Positions 25,222 to 34,400 of a stretch of 64,000 nucleotides of DNA are shown here, piece after piece. The notes below the pieces were generated by a model, which saw only the letters and a program-made list of their open reading frames with translations, searched no databases and was not told the DNA's origin. Numbering within the stretch: position 1 is the stretch's first letter; each line of letters starts with the position of its first letter. Location: assembly GCA_028281025.1 (NCBI GenBank), contig JANQKR010000013.1, positions 682,001 through 746,000 on the forward strand, given 5' to 3'. A program made the translations under genes and the position numbers. The stretch is from Croceivirga sp. (GTDB lineage Bacteria; Bacteroidota; Bacteroidia; Flavobacteriales; Flavobacteriaceae).

Positions 25222-26483
25222 TTGGCAACCCCTCCTTTCCCTTGCTGTCCATAACCCAATCCCACATATTGTAAGGGTAGGCCCCCAGCATCTATTTTGC
25301 CCTGAAAGAGGTGGTTTTGGTATACACTGCCATTCTCCATGGCAACAAAACTGTCCGTGGTTACATTACCATGGACACTGCCCTTTAACTCCAAATGCTT
25401 TTCGCAATAGACCTGTCCAATCACATTGGCCCCTGCATCAATCCTTACCTGGGGATGGTATCGCTGCTTTTGTTCCCTAATGTCCTCCCAATACCCGATT
25501 ATGCCTTTTAGACTGCTATTGGCCTGTATTTGAATGTTGGGCACGGGAATACCCTGATTTAGAGCGGTGCGGCTTTCCCTATGGAAGACCGCCAGCGCCG
25601 AGGGGTAACGCAACAAACAGTTTTTTCCCATCACAATGGTTTTGGAAGCTATGGCCTGAAAACTTCCCGTGACACCATCTTGAATCACAATTTCCGGGGC
25701 CACTAGAATTACATCGGTAAGTAGAGTGGTGGGGGAGACTACAATCCTATAATCCGCTTTAAGGACAACATTGCCCGTTATTTTTTTTCCTGCCAACTGC
25801 AATACCTCTCCCCAAACGACCAAGGGAGGTTCCAAAAAAGAATGGACCAGTTCATTGGACTGCAGGCCATTTAGGCGTTTTGATCGTGCTGGGATAAAAC
25901 CTGGGGATGCCCATTGTTCCAGACTGTTTTTTAGTTGTCCTGCTATTGGGGGGAGTGAACCATTGCTCCGTTTTTGCTTGCCCTGTACCGGGGTATTACC
26001 ATAAAAGGACTGTCCTGCAATGTTACCGGGGCGTATACCTTGATCGGGCAAATACGCATCCCCCTTTATACGGGCATGGCCTACAATGATCATGGGACGT
26101 TGATTGTCCTTAAGGTAAAGTGCGGCATCATTTGTGGCCCTTCTCGTTCCCACAAGTGCCATTTTGGTAAACTGTGTTTTCTGGAAGGAGGCGTCAACCC
26201 TATATAAATCAAACAAGCCCCAGCGCTCCTGCACCACAGTGGTTTCAATGCCTTTTTGGGAGAGGTTCCTTAATCCTACTGATTCCCCATTGGGATTGTT
26301 CAAGGCCATTTCCAGGGCCAAATCGGCCTGTTTGATGGTCTCAATGTAGGTATCCGACTTTTTTGAAAACTGAATGTGCATATGGCTCAACAGCACAAAG
26401 GTGAGCAGGAGTACCGCAATGACCGCTCCAATGAACAGGACAAACTGCAGGGAACCGCCCTTTATTTTGGTGAACCACTTCAT
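25209..26483 (-). CDS. GspK/PilX-like protein with beta-helix-like domain
   Basis: A 424-residue protein. KIKGGSLQFVLFIGAVIAVL begins like a prepilin, with Gly at -1, but lacks Glu at +5 (GSLQF). That is the known feature of GspK, the pseudopilus tip initiator. A membrane helix is followed by a helical stretch and then, from about residue 220, a series of short beta strands and turns (AGKKITGNVVLKADYR, RIDAGANVIGQVYCEKHLE, GSVHGNVTTDSFV). These look like a right-handed beta-helix or bactofilin-like fold, which is not typical of GspK. Gene position matches K in the C–K–I–J–F order. The identification is by position and N-terminus. Confidence 0.65.
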   Translation of the reverse strand: MKWFTKIKGGSLQFVLFIGAVIAVLLLTFVLLSHMHIQFSKKSDTYIETIKQADLALEMALNNPNGESVGLRNLSQKGIETTVVQERWGLFDLYRVDASFQKTQFTKMALVGTRRATNDAALYLKDNQRPMIIVGHARIKGDAYLPDQGIRPGNIAGQSFYGNTPVQGKQKRSNGSLPPIAGQLKNSLEQWASPGFIPARSKRLNGLQSNELVHSFLEPPLVVWGEVLQLAGKKITGNVVLKADYRIVVSPTTLLTDVILVAPEIVIQDGVTGSFQAIASKTIVMGKNCLLRYPSALAVFHRESRTALNQGIPVPNIQIQANSSLKGIIGYWEDIREQKQRYHPQVRIDAGANVIGQVYCEKHLELKGSVHGNVTTDSFVAMENGSVYQNHLFQGKIDAGGLPLQYVGLGYGQQGKGGVAKWLY

Positions 26484-26941
26484 TGTTGCAATTCAATCTT
26501 CTTGAGAATGCCCTTGTAGCGTACCGTAATGGTCTTTTCCGAACCGTTGACCAGGCTTACCCCTTGTGCCTGCTTCCCTTTTTCCATCAAGGATTGCTGA
26601 CCATTTATGCTCACAAAGAAAATGCGTTGTCCGTTATTGCTGTTCAACATGGAACCTGTATAGCGCACATCAATGTCAAAGCGTTCTTTCTTTGGCCCGT
26701 TTGGTTTGGCTTTCTTTTTAATCTTTGGATGATGTAGGGTGCCCAAAAAAGGATCTCTATAGTCTGCCTTAATGCTAAAGGTGTCCCTTTCAATTTTTTC
26801 CAAAGGTTTTAGTACCGTTTCCGTGAGCACCAATTGCTCGTTTGGTTCCGGGGAAATTGTGGAAAGTATACGATACCCTATGATTCCCCAGATGATAAGC
26901 ACCAGGCCCAACAAGAGATATGTTTTTGTGTTTGCGTTCAA
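26480..26941 (-). CDS. GspC/PilP-like inner membrane connector
   Basis: A 153-residue protein with one N-terminal membrane helix (LLLGLVLIIWGIIGYRIL), a proline/charged linker and a small beta-rich C-terminal domain (RYTGSMLNSNNGQRIFFVSI; QGVSLVNGSEKTITVRYKG). This is the layout of the homology region domain of GspC or of PilP, which links the inner membrane platform to the secretin. The similarity is structural in style, with no invariant motif. Its 3' end overlaps the K-like gene by 4 bp, and the two-lipoprotein block precedes it. Confidence 0.65.
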   Translation of the reverse strand: MNANTKTYLLLGLVLIIWGIIGYRILSTISPEPNEQLVLTETVLKPLEKIERDTFSIKADYRDPFLGTLHHPKIKKKAKPNGPKKERFDIDVRYTGSMLNSNNGQRIFFVSINGQQSLMEKGKQAQGVSLVNGSEKTITVRYKGILKKIELQQ

Positions 26942-26945
26942 TAAT

Positions 26946-27647
26946 TTAGTTTATGGTAAAACTGAACACCGTACTGTCCTCACTTTCATTGCCGGCCAGG
27001 TCAAAGGCTTTGACGAACCAATAAAAGGTGCCCGCAGCAAAATCAGCGGAAAAGGTCTTATTGGCACCAATATCCTTACCGACCAGATTTTGCAGGGCTT
27101 GATCGGAAAAGAAATAAATGCTATCGCGTTCTGCGGTCCCGGGGACATCTTCCCTCGTCCAACGGAATGTCACTGTGGCCTCATCCTGTGTGGCCCCATT
27201 TACCGGTGCCACCAATTGCGGGGTATTGGGTGGGTCCAGATCAACATTTTCATCCCCGTTCACCACAAAGGTCTGCAACGCAAAGGGGGTTTCAAAACCA
27301 CTGTTCAGGGCCTTGATGCGCCATGCATAATTCCCGTTGAGCAAATCCTGTTGGATTTGGGTAGCGACCCTACCCAGGGTGTCCTCCACAAAAAGGGTGT
27401 CCAACAGTATCTGGGCCGTGTCCACAAAATCCGGTGTCGCCAGTTGAAAGCGGTAGGACGTGGCATCCGTGAGGCGATCCCAGTTAAACTGTACGCTATT
27501 GTCCGTTACCGTGGTACTGTCCAAAGGGGCAAATACGGTAACACGTTGATTGGAGATGTCCACCTCTTCCAAAATATCCTCGCAACTGGCCATTGCCATT
27601 AAAAACAATACTAATCCCAATTTTACTATCCGTAACTGCATATTCAA
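26946..27647 (-). CDS. FnIII-like lipoprotein in the secretion operon
   Basis: A 233-residue lipoprotein. The signal ends MAMASCEDILEEVD, with lipid Cys and an acidic stretch right after it. The mature part reads as two fibronectin-like modules (VQFNWDRLTDATSYRFQLAT; VTFRWTREDVPGTAERDSIY) with WKV/FVK-type strands, similar in style to the lipoprotein at 6.7-7.4 kb. It overlaps the preceding gene by 4 bp and is followed by the GspC-like gene 4 bp away. It may be an outer membrane accessory of the secretion machine, such as a pilotin or surface partner. That is inference. Confidence 0.7.
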   Translation of the reverse strand: MNMQLRIVKLGLVLFLMAMASCEDILEEVDISNQRVTVFAPLDSTTVTDNSVQFNWDRLTDATSYRFQLATPDFVDTAQILLDTLFVEDTLGRVATQIQQDLLNGNYAWRIKALNSGFETPFALQTFVVNGDENVDLDPPNTPQLVAPVNGATQDEATVTFRWTREDVPGTAERDSIYFFSDQALQNLVGKDIGANKTFSADFAAGTFYWFVKAFDLAGNESEDSTVFSFTIN

Positions 27648-28378
27648 AATTTTACATAGGATTGATTTGCTTTGACCTTATCGGGCTTGGTATACGTTCC
27701 CTTGGGGCATTTTTCCCCTTCGGGCGCAATATGCTCAATCTGGAGCCTGTGGTATTGGTCCTCCCCCCAACAAAAACTGGAATATCCATAATTGAATACC
27801 CGCAGATCCGATAGGTAATACGCTTGTTCCGTACCACCATCCACAATATTCAGTATAACGGTACCATAATCGTCCTTTCGTAGTTCAAAGGCTTCGGCTT
27901 GATTGAAAAAGGTGATTTCCGTCTCGGAAAGGGCCAAATCTACCGAAGTGACCATTTTTAGGTCCCCATCTTTTTCCAGATAGCTCCGGACCGTTCTGTT
28001 TTTTGTGGTATTGAGCAGTTCGGTGATTTCTATTTTGTCCAATAGTTGTAGCCGAATGTACTTAGGTTTGTACTGCAGGGAATCAATGTAGGGAATGCTA
28101 TTGATTTTACCGGCCCTATGGGTGGCTTTGGCGTAGGCAAAGTAGCTTTCCCGGTTGAAGGGCATTTCCTGTGCTGTGACCCTAAGCTGGGTCCATTGGG
28201 GTAACCCTACTTGTTCCGTGGCACTGTACCAAAGATTACCCTTTACCTTAACAATGGCACCCAGTTCCGGAAAGGGCAATAAGGCTTCCTGTTTTTTGGC
28301 CTGATAGGAGGAACATGAAAAAGTGAATAGGGCTATACAACTGATTAGGAAGTAGGTAAACGTTGTTTTCAAGGGCAT
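27644..28378 (-). CDS. Lipoprotein of unknown function, first gene of the secretion operon
   Basis: A 244-residue lipoprotein. The signal ends IALFTFSCSSYQAKKQ. I do not recognise the family. The mature part has a beta-rich pattern with aromatic pairs (GNLWYSATEQVGLPQWTQLR; YAKATHRAGKINSIPYIDSL), and its C-terminus contains two Cys residues (SSFCWGEDQ; EGEKCPKG). It lies 64 bp downstream of the giant adhesin on the same strand and overlaps the next lipoprotein by 4 bp. Expression could follow read-through from the adhesin gene or a promoter in the gap. Confidence 0.65.
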   Translation of the reverse strand: MPLKTTFTYFLISCIALFTFSCSSYQAKKQEALLPFPELGAIVKVKGNLWYSATEQVGLPQWTQLRVTAQEMPFNRESYFAYAKATHRAGKINSIPYIDSLQYKPKYIRLQLLDKIEITELLNTTKNRTVRSYLEKDGDLKMVTSVDLALSETEITFFNQAEAFELRKDDYGTVILNIVDGGTEQAYYLSDLRVFNYGYSSFCWGEDQYHRLQIEHIAPEGEKCPKGTYTKPDKVKANQSYVKF

Positions 28379-28442
28379 ACTATTTACTACTAAAAGTAAG
28401 AAATTTAACAGGAATTATCCCAACGAGCACGTAATTTTAATT

Positions 28443-31400
28443 TTATCGTTTTAGGGAGAAATGCCCCGATAGTATTTTGCCATTGTGATATTCAAACTTA
28501 AACCAGTAGTCATCGGGTGGGGCTGGATTTCCCAAATAGTTGCCATCCCAGCCCTTACTATTAGTTGGGATCTGTTGTATAAGCTTTCCAAATTGGTCAT
28601 AGATGGCCGTTGAAGCGTTAGGAAGGCGCTCCGCCCCAATGATGTTCCAATAATCGTTGGCATTGTCTCCATTTGGGGTAAAGAACTTTTGATACCCAAT
28701 TGCGGCCACCTCTTCCGTCAATATCCTACATCGGGAAGATGTTCTGACGTACACGGTATATACCCCGGGAAAGATTTGAAATACGTTATTGTCCTGGTAG
28801 GTGTTCCCATCTACCGAATATTGAAGGTCTCCGGTTCCCGTGGCGGTCACTGTTAAGGTGATCACATCGGAAAACCCACTTGTGGAAACCGATAGGGTTT
28901 CCGGAACATCGGAGTCGAACACTTCAAAGTATACGGTTTTTTCACAGTCAATTCTATTCCGGGTTTGTATTGCGGTCAGGGAATACTTTCCGGAATCCTG
29001 AATTTCAATGGTTCTGTCTTCGCTTAAAATTTCCCCACTTTCGTTTTCCCATACCCAAGTATCAAAATCACCACCATCCAGGGGAAGTGATGGGTTGTCC
29101 GGGCAAATGAAGTACGTTTCTTCCAGATTTGGTTGGGGCAATGGATTGACGAATACCTGAAAAGAAGAGGTCCCATAGCAATGATCATTTGCAATTCGTA
29201 CGAAAATGGTTTGTCCGGAGGCCGTTGTGGAAAATGTGGTGGGATTCTCCAGTGGATTCGTACCCTTGTCCGCATCTTCCCTGGAAGTATGATAAGTGAT
29301 GTTAAACTGTGAGGCCCTCTGTTGACCGGCCAAGGTTAATATTTCACTTTCCTTTTCGGTAAGGTCAAAGGTATGTTCTCCATCATTGTTGTCATCACAG
29401 ACCGTCCAGTTTTCGACTTTATCTGCCACGGGGGGATGTTCGTTGATGATCAGTTGAAAGGAGGAGGTGGCATGGCAACTGGCATTGTCCCGATTCTCGA
29501 CCCGTGCGTAAATGGTTTGTTCTGGGGCCTCAGAGGAAAATGTGGTAGGGTCCTCCAACGCATCCGTACCCTTGTCCGCATTTTCCTGAGAGGTATGGTA
29601 GGTGATGTTGAACTGCGAGGCCTCCTGTAGGCTGGCCAAGGTCAAGATCTCACCTTCCTTTTCGGTAAGATCAAAGGTGTGTTCTCCGTTATTGTCGTCA
29701 TCACATACGGACCAATTTTCGACCTTGTCCGCCGTGGGGACATCGATAACCAGTTGAAAGGATGTGGTTGCATGGCAACCAGCATTTTCGACCCGTGCAT
29801 AAATGGTTTGTTGGTACTGGACCGTATTGGTAAATGCGGTAGGATTCTCCAATGGATCTGTACCCTTGTCCGCATGTTCGTGGGAGGTATGGTAGGTGGT
29901 GTTCAATTGTGAAGCCCTCTGTTGGCCGGCCAAGGTCAGGATTTCACCTTCCTTTTCGGTAAGGTCAAAGGTATGAAACCCATCATTGTTGTCATCGCAT
30001 ACGGTCCAATTGTCCACGTCCTTTTCCACAGGGGGGTATTCGTTGACAATAAGATCAAAGGAGGTAGTGCTATGGCAATGTTCATTCGCAATGCGCGCGT
30101 AAATGGTCTGTACGGGGTCCGTACTTGATAGGGTGACATTCAGCAGCGGACCGACATTATTTTGGGCATCGCCCGGGCTGCCGTGGTAGCTTACGGAATA
30201 TTCGTGTGTCGACTGCCCTCCCAGGATCTTATCGTTTTGTTCGGTAAGGTCGAAAGTATAACTTCCAACACCACTGTCAAGGCAGACGGTCAAGTTTTCG
30301 ACCTGTTTCGCCAAAGGAGCATTGTTGAAAATTAGGTCAAAAGTGATGGTGCTATGGCAATGTTCATCCGCGATGCGTGCGTAAATGGTCTGTCTGGGTT
30401 CCGTATTGGATAGGGTGACGTCCTGCAGTTTATTGGCATCATTTTGGGCATCGTCCTGGCTGCCGTGATAGGTTATAGTGTAGTCATCCGACGATCGCCC
30501 GTCCAGGATCTCATCATCCTTGTCGGAAAGCTTGAAGGTATACAATCCATCACTGTTGTCATCGCATACCTTCCAATCGTTCACTCCGTTTGCCATAGGG
30601 GTAGGGTTGATGATCAGATTAAAAGAAGTGGTGCTATAGCATTGGGTTGCCCGATTCTCGACCCTTACGTAAATAGTTTGCAGGTTCGGGACGGTATTGG
30701 AAAACGTGGTAGCGTTCAGCGGATTCGTATCCCTTTGGGCATCCGTGGGGCTTGTGTGGTAGCTTACCGCATATTCGGTTGGCGATTGCCTGCCGAGAAT
30801 CTCACCATTTTTGTCGGAAAGCTTGAAGGTATATAGTCCATCATTGTTGTCATCGCATACCTTCCAATCGTTCACTTCGTTTGCTACGGCAGTATCGATG
30901 ATCAGATCAAAAGGGGTAGTGCTATGGCAATGGGTTACTAGATTCTCGACACGCGCGTAAATAGTTTGTCCGGGGGCAGTGCTGGAGAATGTAGTAGCAT
31001 TCTGCGGATTCGCACCACCATTGGCATCCGTCTGGCTGAGATGGTAGCTTACGACATGCTCGGTTGGGGGTTGACCGCCCAGGATATCATCATCTTTGAT
31101 GGTAAGGTCAAAGGTATGGGATCCATCATTGTCGCCATCGCAGACCAACCAGTCGTCCACTTCGTTTGCGATAGGGGTATCATTAATGATTAGGTTAAAA
31201 TTTGTCACATCGTAACAATCGGGGTTTTTATTCGCGTAAATCCGCGCGTAAATGGTTTGTTGGTCCGGAATGGTATTGGAAAATGCGATAGCGTTCAACG
31301 GATTCGTATCCCCTTGGGCATCCGTGGGGCTTGTGTGGTAGCTTACCGCATACTCGGTTGGCGATTGCCTGCCGAGAATCTCACCGTCTTTGTCGGAAAG

Positions 31401-34400
31401 CTTGAAGGTATATAATCCATCATCGTTGTCATCACAGACCGTCCAATCGTTCACTTCGTTCGCCACAGGGGTAGCGTTGATGATCAGATCAAAATCCGTC
31501 ACATCGTAACAATTGGGGTTTTTATTCGCGTGGATTCGTGCATAAATAGTTTGTTCGGGGGCAGTACTGGAAAATGCATTGGCGTTCAGCGGATTCGCAT
31601 CACCCTCGGCCTCCGTTTGGCTGAGGTGGTAGCTTACGGTATGTTCGGTTGGCGATTGCCCGCCCAGAACATCATCATTTTTGTCAGAAAGCTTGAAGGT
31701 ATAAGACCCATCATTGTTGTCATCGCAGACCGACCAGTCGTCTACTTCGTTCGCCACAGGGGTATTGTGGACGATCAGGTTAAAATCCGTCACATCGTAA
31801 CAATCGGGGTTATTGTTCGCCTGGATCCGTGCGTAAATGGCTTGTTGGTACGTGATGGTATTGGAAAATGCGGTAGCGTTCAGCGGATTCGCACTCCCTT
31901 GGGCATCCGTGAGGCTTGTGTGGTAGCTTACTGCATGTTCGGTTGGCGATTGCCCTCCGAGGATTTCACCGTCTTTGTCAGTAAGCTCAAAGGTATACAA
32001 TCCATCATTGTTGTCATCGCAGACCGTCCAATCGTTCACTTGGTTTGCCACAGGGGGGGCATTGATGATCAGTTGAAATGAAGTGGTGCTATAGCACCGG
32101 GTTGCCCTATTCTCGATACGCACGTAAATGGTTTGTCCAGGAGCGGTACTGGAAAATGCGGTAGCGTTCAACGGATTCTTACTCCCTTGGGCGTCCGAGA
32201 TGTTCGTGTGGTAGCTTAGGGTGTATTCGGTCGGCGATTGCGTGCCCAGGATCTCACCATCTTTGTCGGAAAGCTTGAAGGTATAACTTCCATGATTGTT
32301 ATCATCACAGACCAACCAATCGTCCGCTTCGTTCGCCAAAGGGGGGGTATTGATGATTAGGTCAAAAGAAGTGGTGCTATAACATTGGGTCGCCCGATTC
32401 TCAACCCGGACGTAAATAGTTTGTAGGTTTGGGACGGTATTGGAAAACGCGGTAGCGTTCAGCGGATTCGCATCCCCTTCGGCATCCGTCAGACTGGTGT
32501 GGTAGCTTATGGGGTAGTCGGATGGCGATTGCCCGCCCAGGATTTCCCCATCTTTATCGGTTAGTTTAAAGGTATACAATCCATCATTGTTGTCATCGCA
32601 GACTATCCAGTCGTTTACGCTGTTTACAACGGGGATATCGTTGATAATCAGGTCAAAAGAGGTGGTGCTATAACATTGGGTCGCCTTATTCTCAACACGC
32701 GCGTAAATAGTTTGTTGGTCCGGTACGGTATTGGAAAATGCAGTAGCGTTCAGCGGATTCGTATTCCCTTCGGCATCCGTCTGACTTGTGTGGTAGCTTA
32801 CGGCATACTGGTCTGGTGACTGTGTGCCCAGAATGTCCCCATTTTTATCGGAAAGTTTGAAGGTATACAATCCATCATTGTTGTCATCGCAGACCGTCCA
32901 ATCGTCCACTTGGCTTGCCACAGGTGGGGTGTTGATAATCAGGTCAAAAGTGGTGGTGCTATAGCAATACGTTGTAAGATTCTCGACCCTTGCGTAAATA
33001 GTTTGTAGGTTTGGGACGGTATTGGAAAATGCAGTAGTGTTCAGCGAATTCACATCGCCTTCGGCCTCCGTCAGGCTGATGTGGTAGCTTACAGCGTATT
33101 TGGTAGGCGACTGCGTGCCCAGAATGTCCCCATTTTTGTCGGAGAGTTTGAAGGTATACAATCCATCATTGTTGTCATCGCAGACAGACCAATCGTTAAT
33201 GTTGTTGATTACTGGTGGGGTATTGATAATCAGGTCAAAAGAGGTGGTGCTATAACACTGTGTTGTAAGATTCTCGACCCTTGCGTAAATAGTTTGTAGG
33301 TTTGGGACGGTATTGGAAAATGCAGTAGCGTTCAGTGGATTCGTATCCCCTTCGGCATCCGCCTGGCTTGTGTGGTAGCTTACGGCATACTGGTCTGGTG
33401 ACTGTGTGCCCAGAATGTCCCCATTTTTGTCAGAAAGTTTGAAGGTATACAATCCATCATTGTTGTCATCGCAGACAGACCAATCGCTTATGTAGTTGGC
33501 TACAGGTGGGGTATTGATGATCAGGTCAAAAGAGGTAGTGCTATAGCACTGCGTTGCCCGATTCTCTACCCTTGCGTAAATAGTTTGTAGGTTCGGGACG
33601 GAATTGGAAAATGCGGTAGCGTTCAGCGGATTCGTATTCCCTTCGGCATCCGCCTGGCTTGTGTGGTAGCTTACGGCATACTGGTCTGGTGACTGTGTGC
33701 CCAGAATGTCCCCATTTTTGCCGGAAAGCTTGAAGGTGTAAAACCCGTCATTGTTGTCATCGCAGACAGACCAATCGCTTATGTTGTTGGCTACAGGTGG
33801 GGTATTGATGATCAGGTCAAAAGAGGTGGTGCTATAGCACTGTGTTGCCCGATTCTCAACCCGTGCGTAAATAGTTTGTTGGTACGAGGTGGTATTGGAA
33901 AATGTGGTAGTGTTCAGTGGATTGGTATCCCCTTCGGCGTCCGTCAGGCTGGTGTGGTAGCTTACGTCATATTCCATTGGCGATTGTGTCCCCAGAACGT
34001 CTCCATTTTTGTCCGAAAGCTTGAAGGTATAAACCCCATCATTGTTATCATCGCAGACGGCCCAATCGTCCACTTCGTTTGCCATGGCACTGGCCTTGAT
34101 GATCAGGTCAAAGGAGGCGGTGCCATAGCAAGAGTTTGACAGATTCTCGACCCGCGCGTAAATGGTTTGTCTGGGGGAGGTACCGGAAAATACCGAAGTG
34201 TTCAGCGGATTCGCATCGCCTTCAGCATCCGTTAAACTGAGGTGGTAGCTTACGACATACTGGTCTGACGATTGCCCGCCAAGGATCTCACCGTCTTTGT
34301 CGGAAAGTTTGAAGGTATAAACTCCATCTTTGTCGTCATCGCACACCGTCCAATCGCTCATGTTGTTTGCCACAGGAGTATCGTTGATGATCAGTTTAAA

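Noticed and set aside
26772-27602. Plus-strand gene of 276 codons opposite the lipoprotein and GspC-like genes
   Set aside because: It lies opposite two well-supported genes, has no recognisable domain, and fits the codon pattern of a shadow frame.
31530-32081. Plus-strand gene of 183 codons opposite the adhesin
   Set aside because: It runs antisense through the repeats and recurs in shifted form wherever the repeat occurs, so it is a shadow of the repeat codons.
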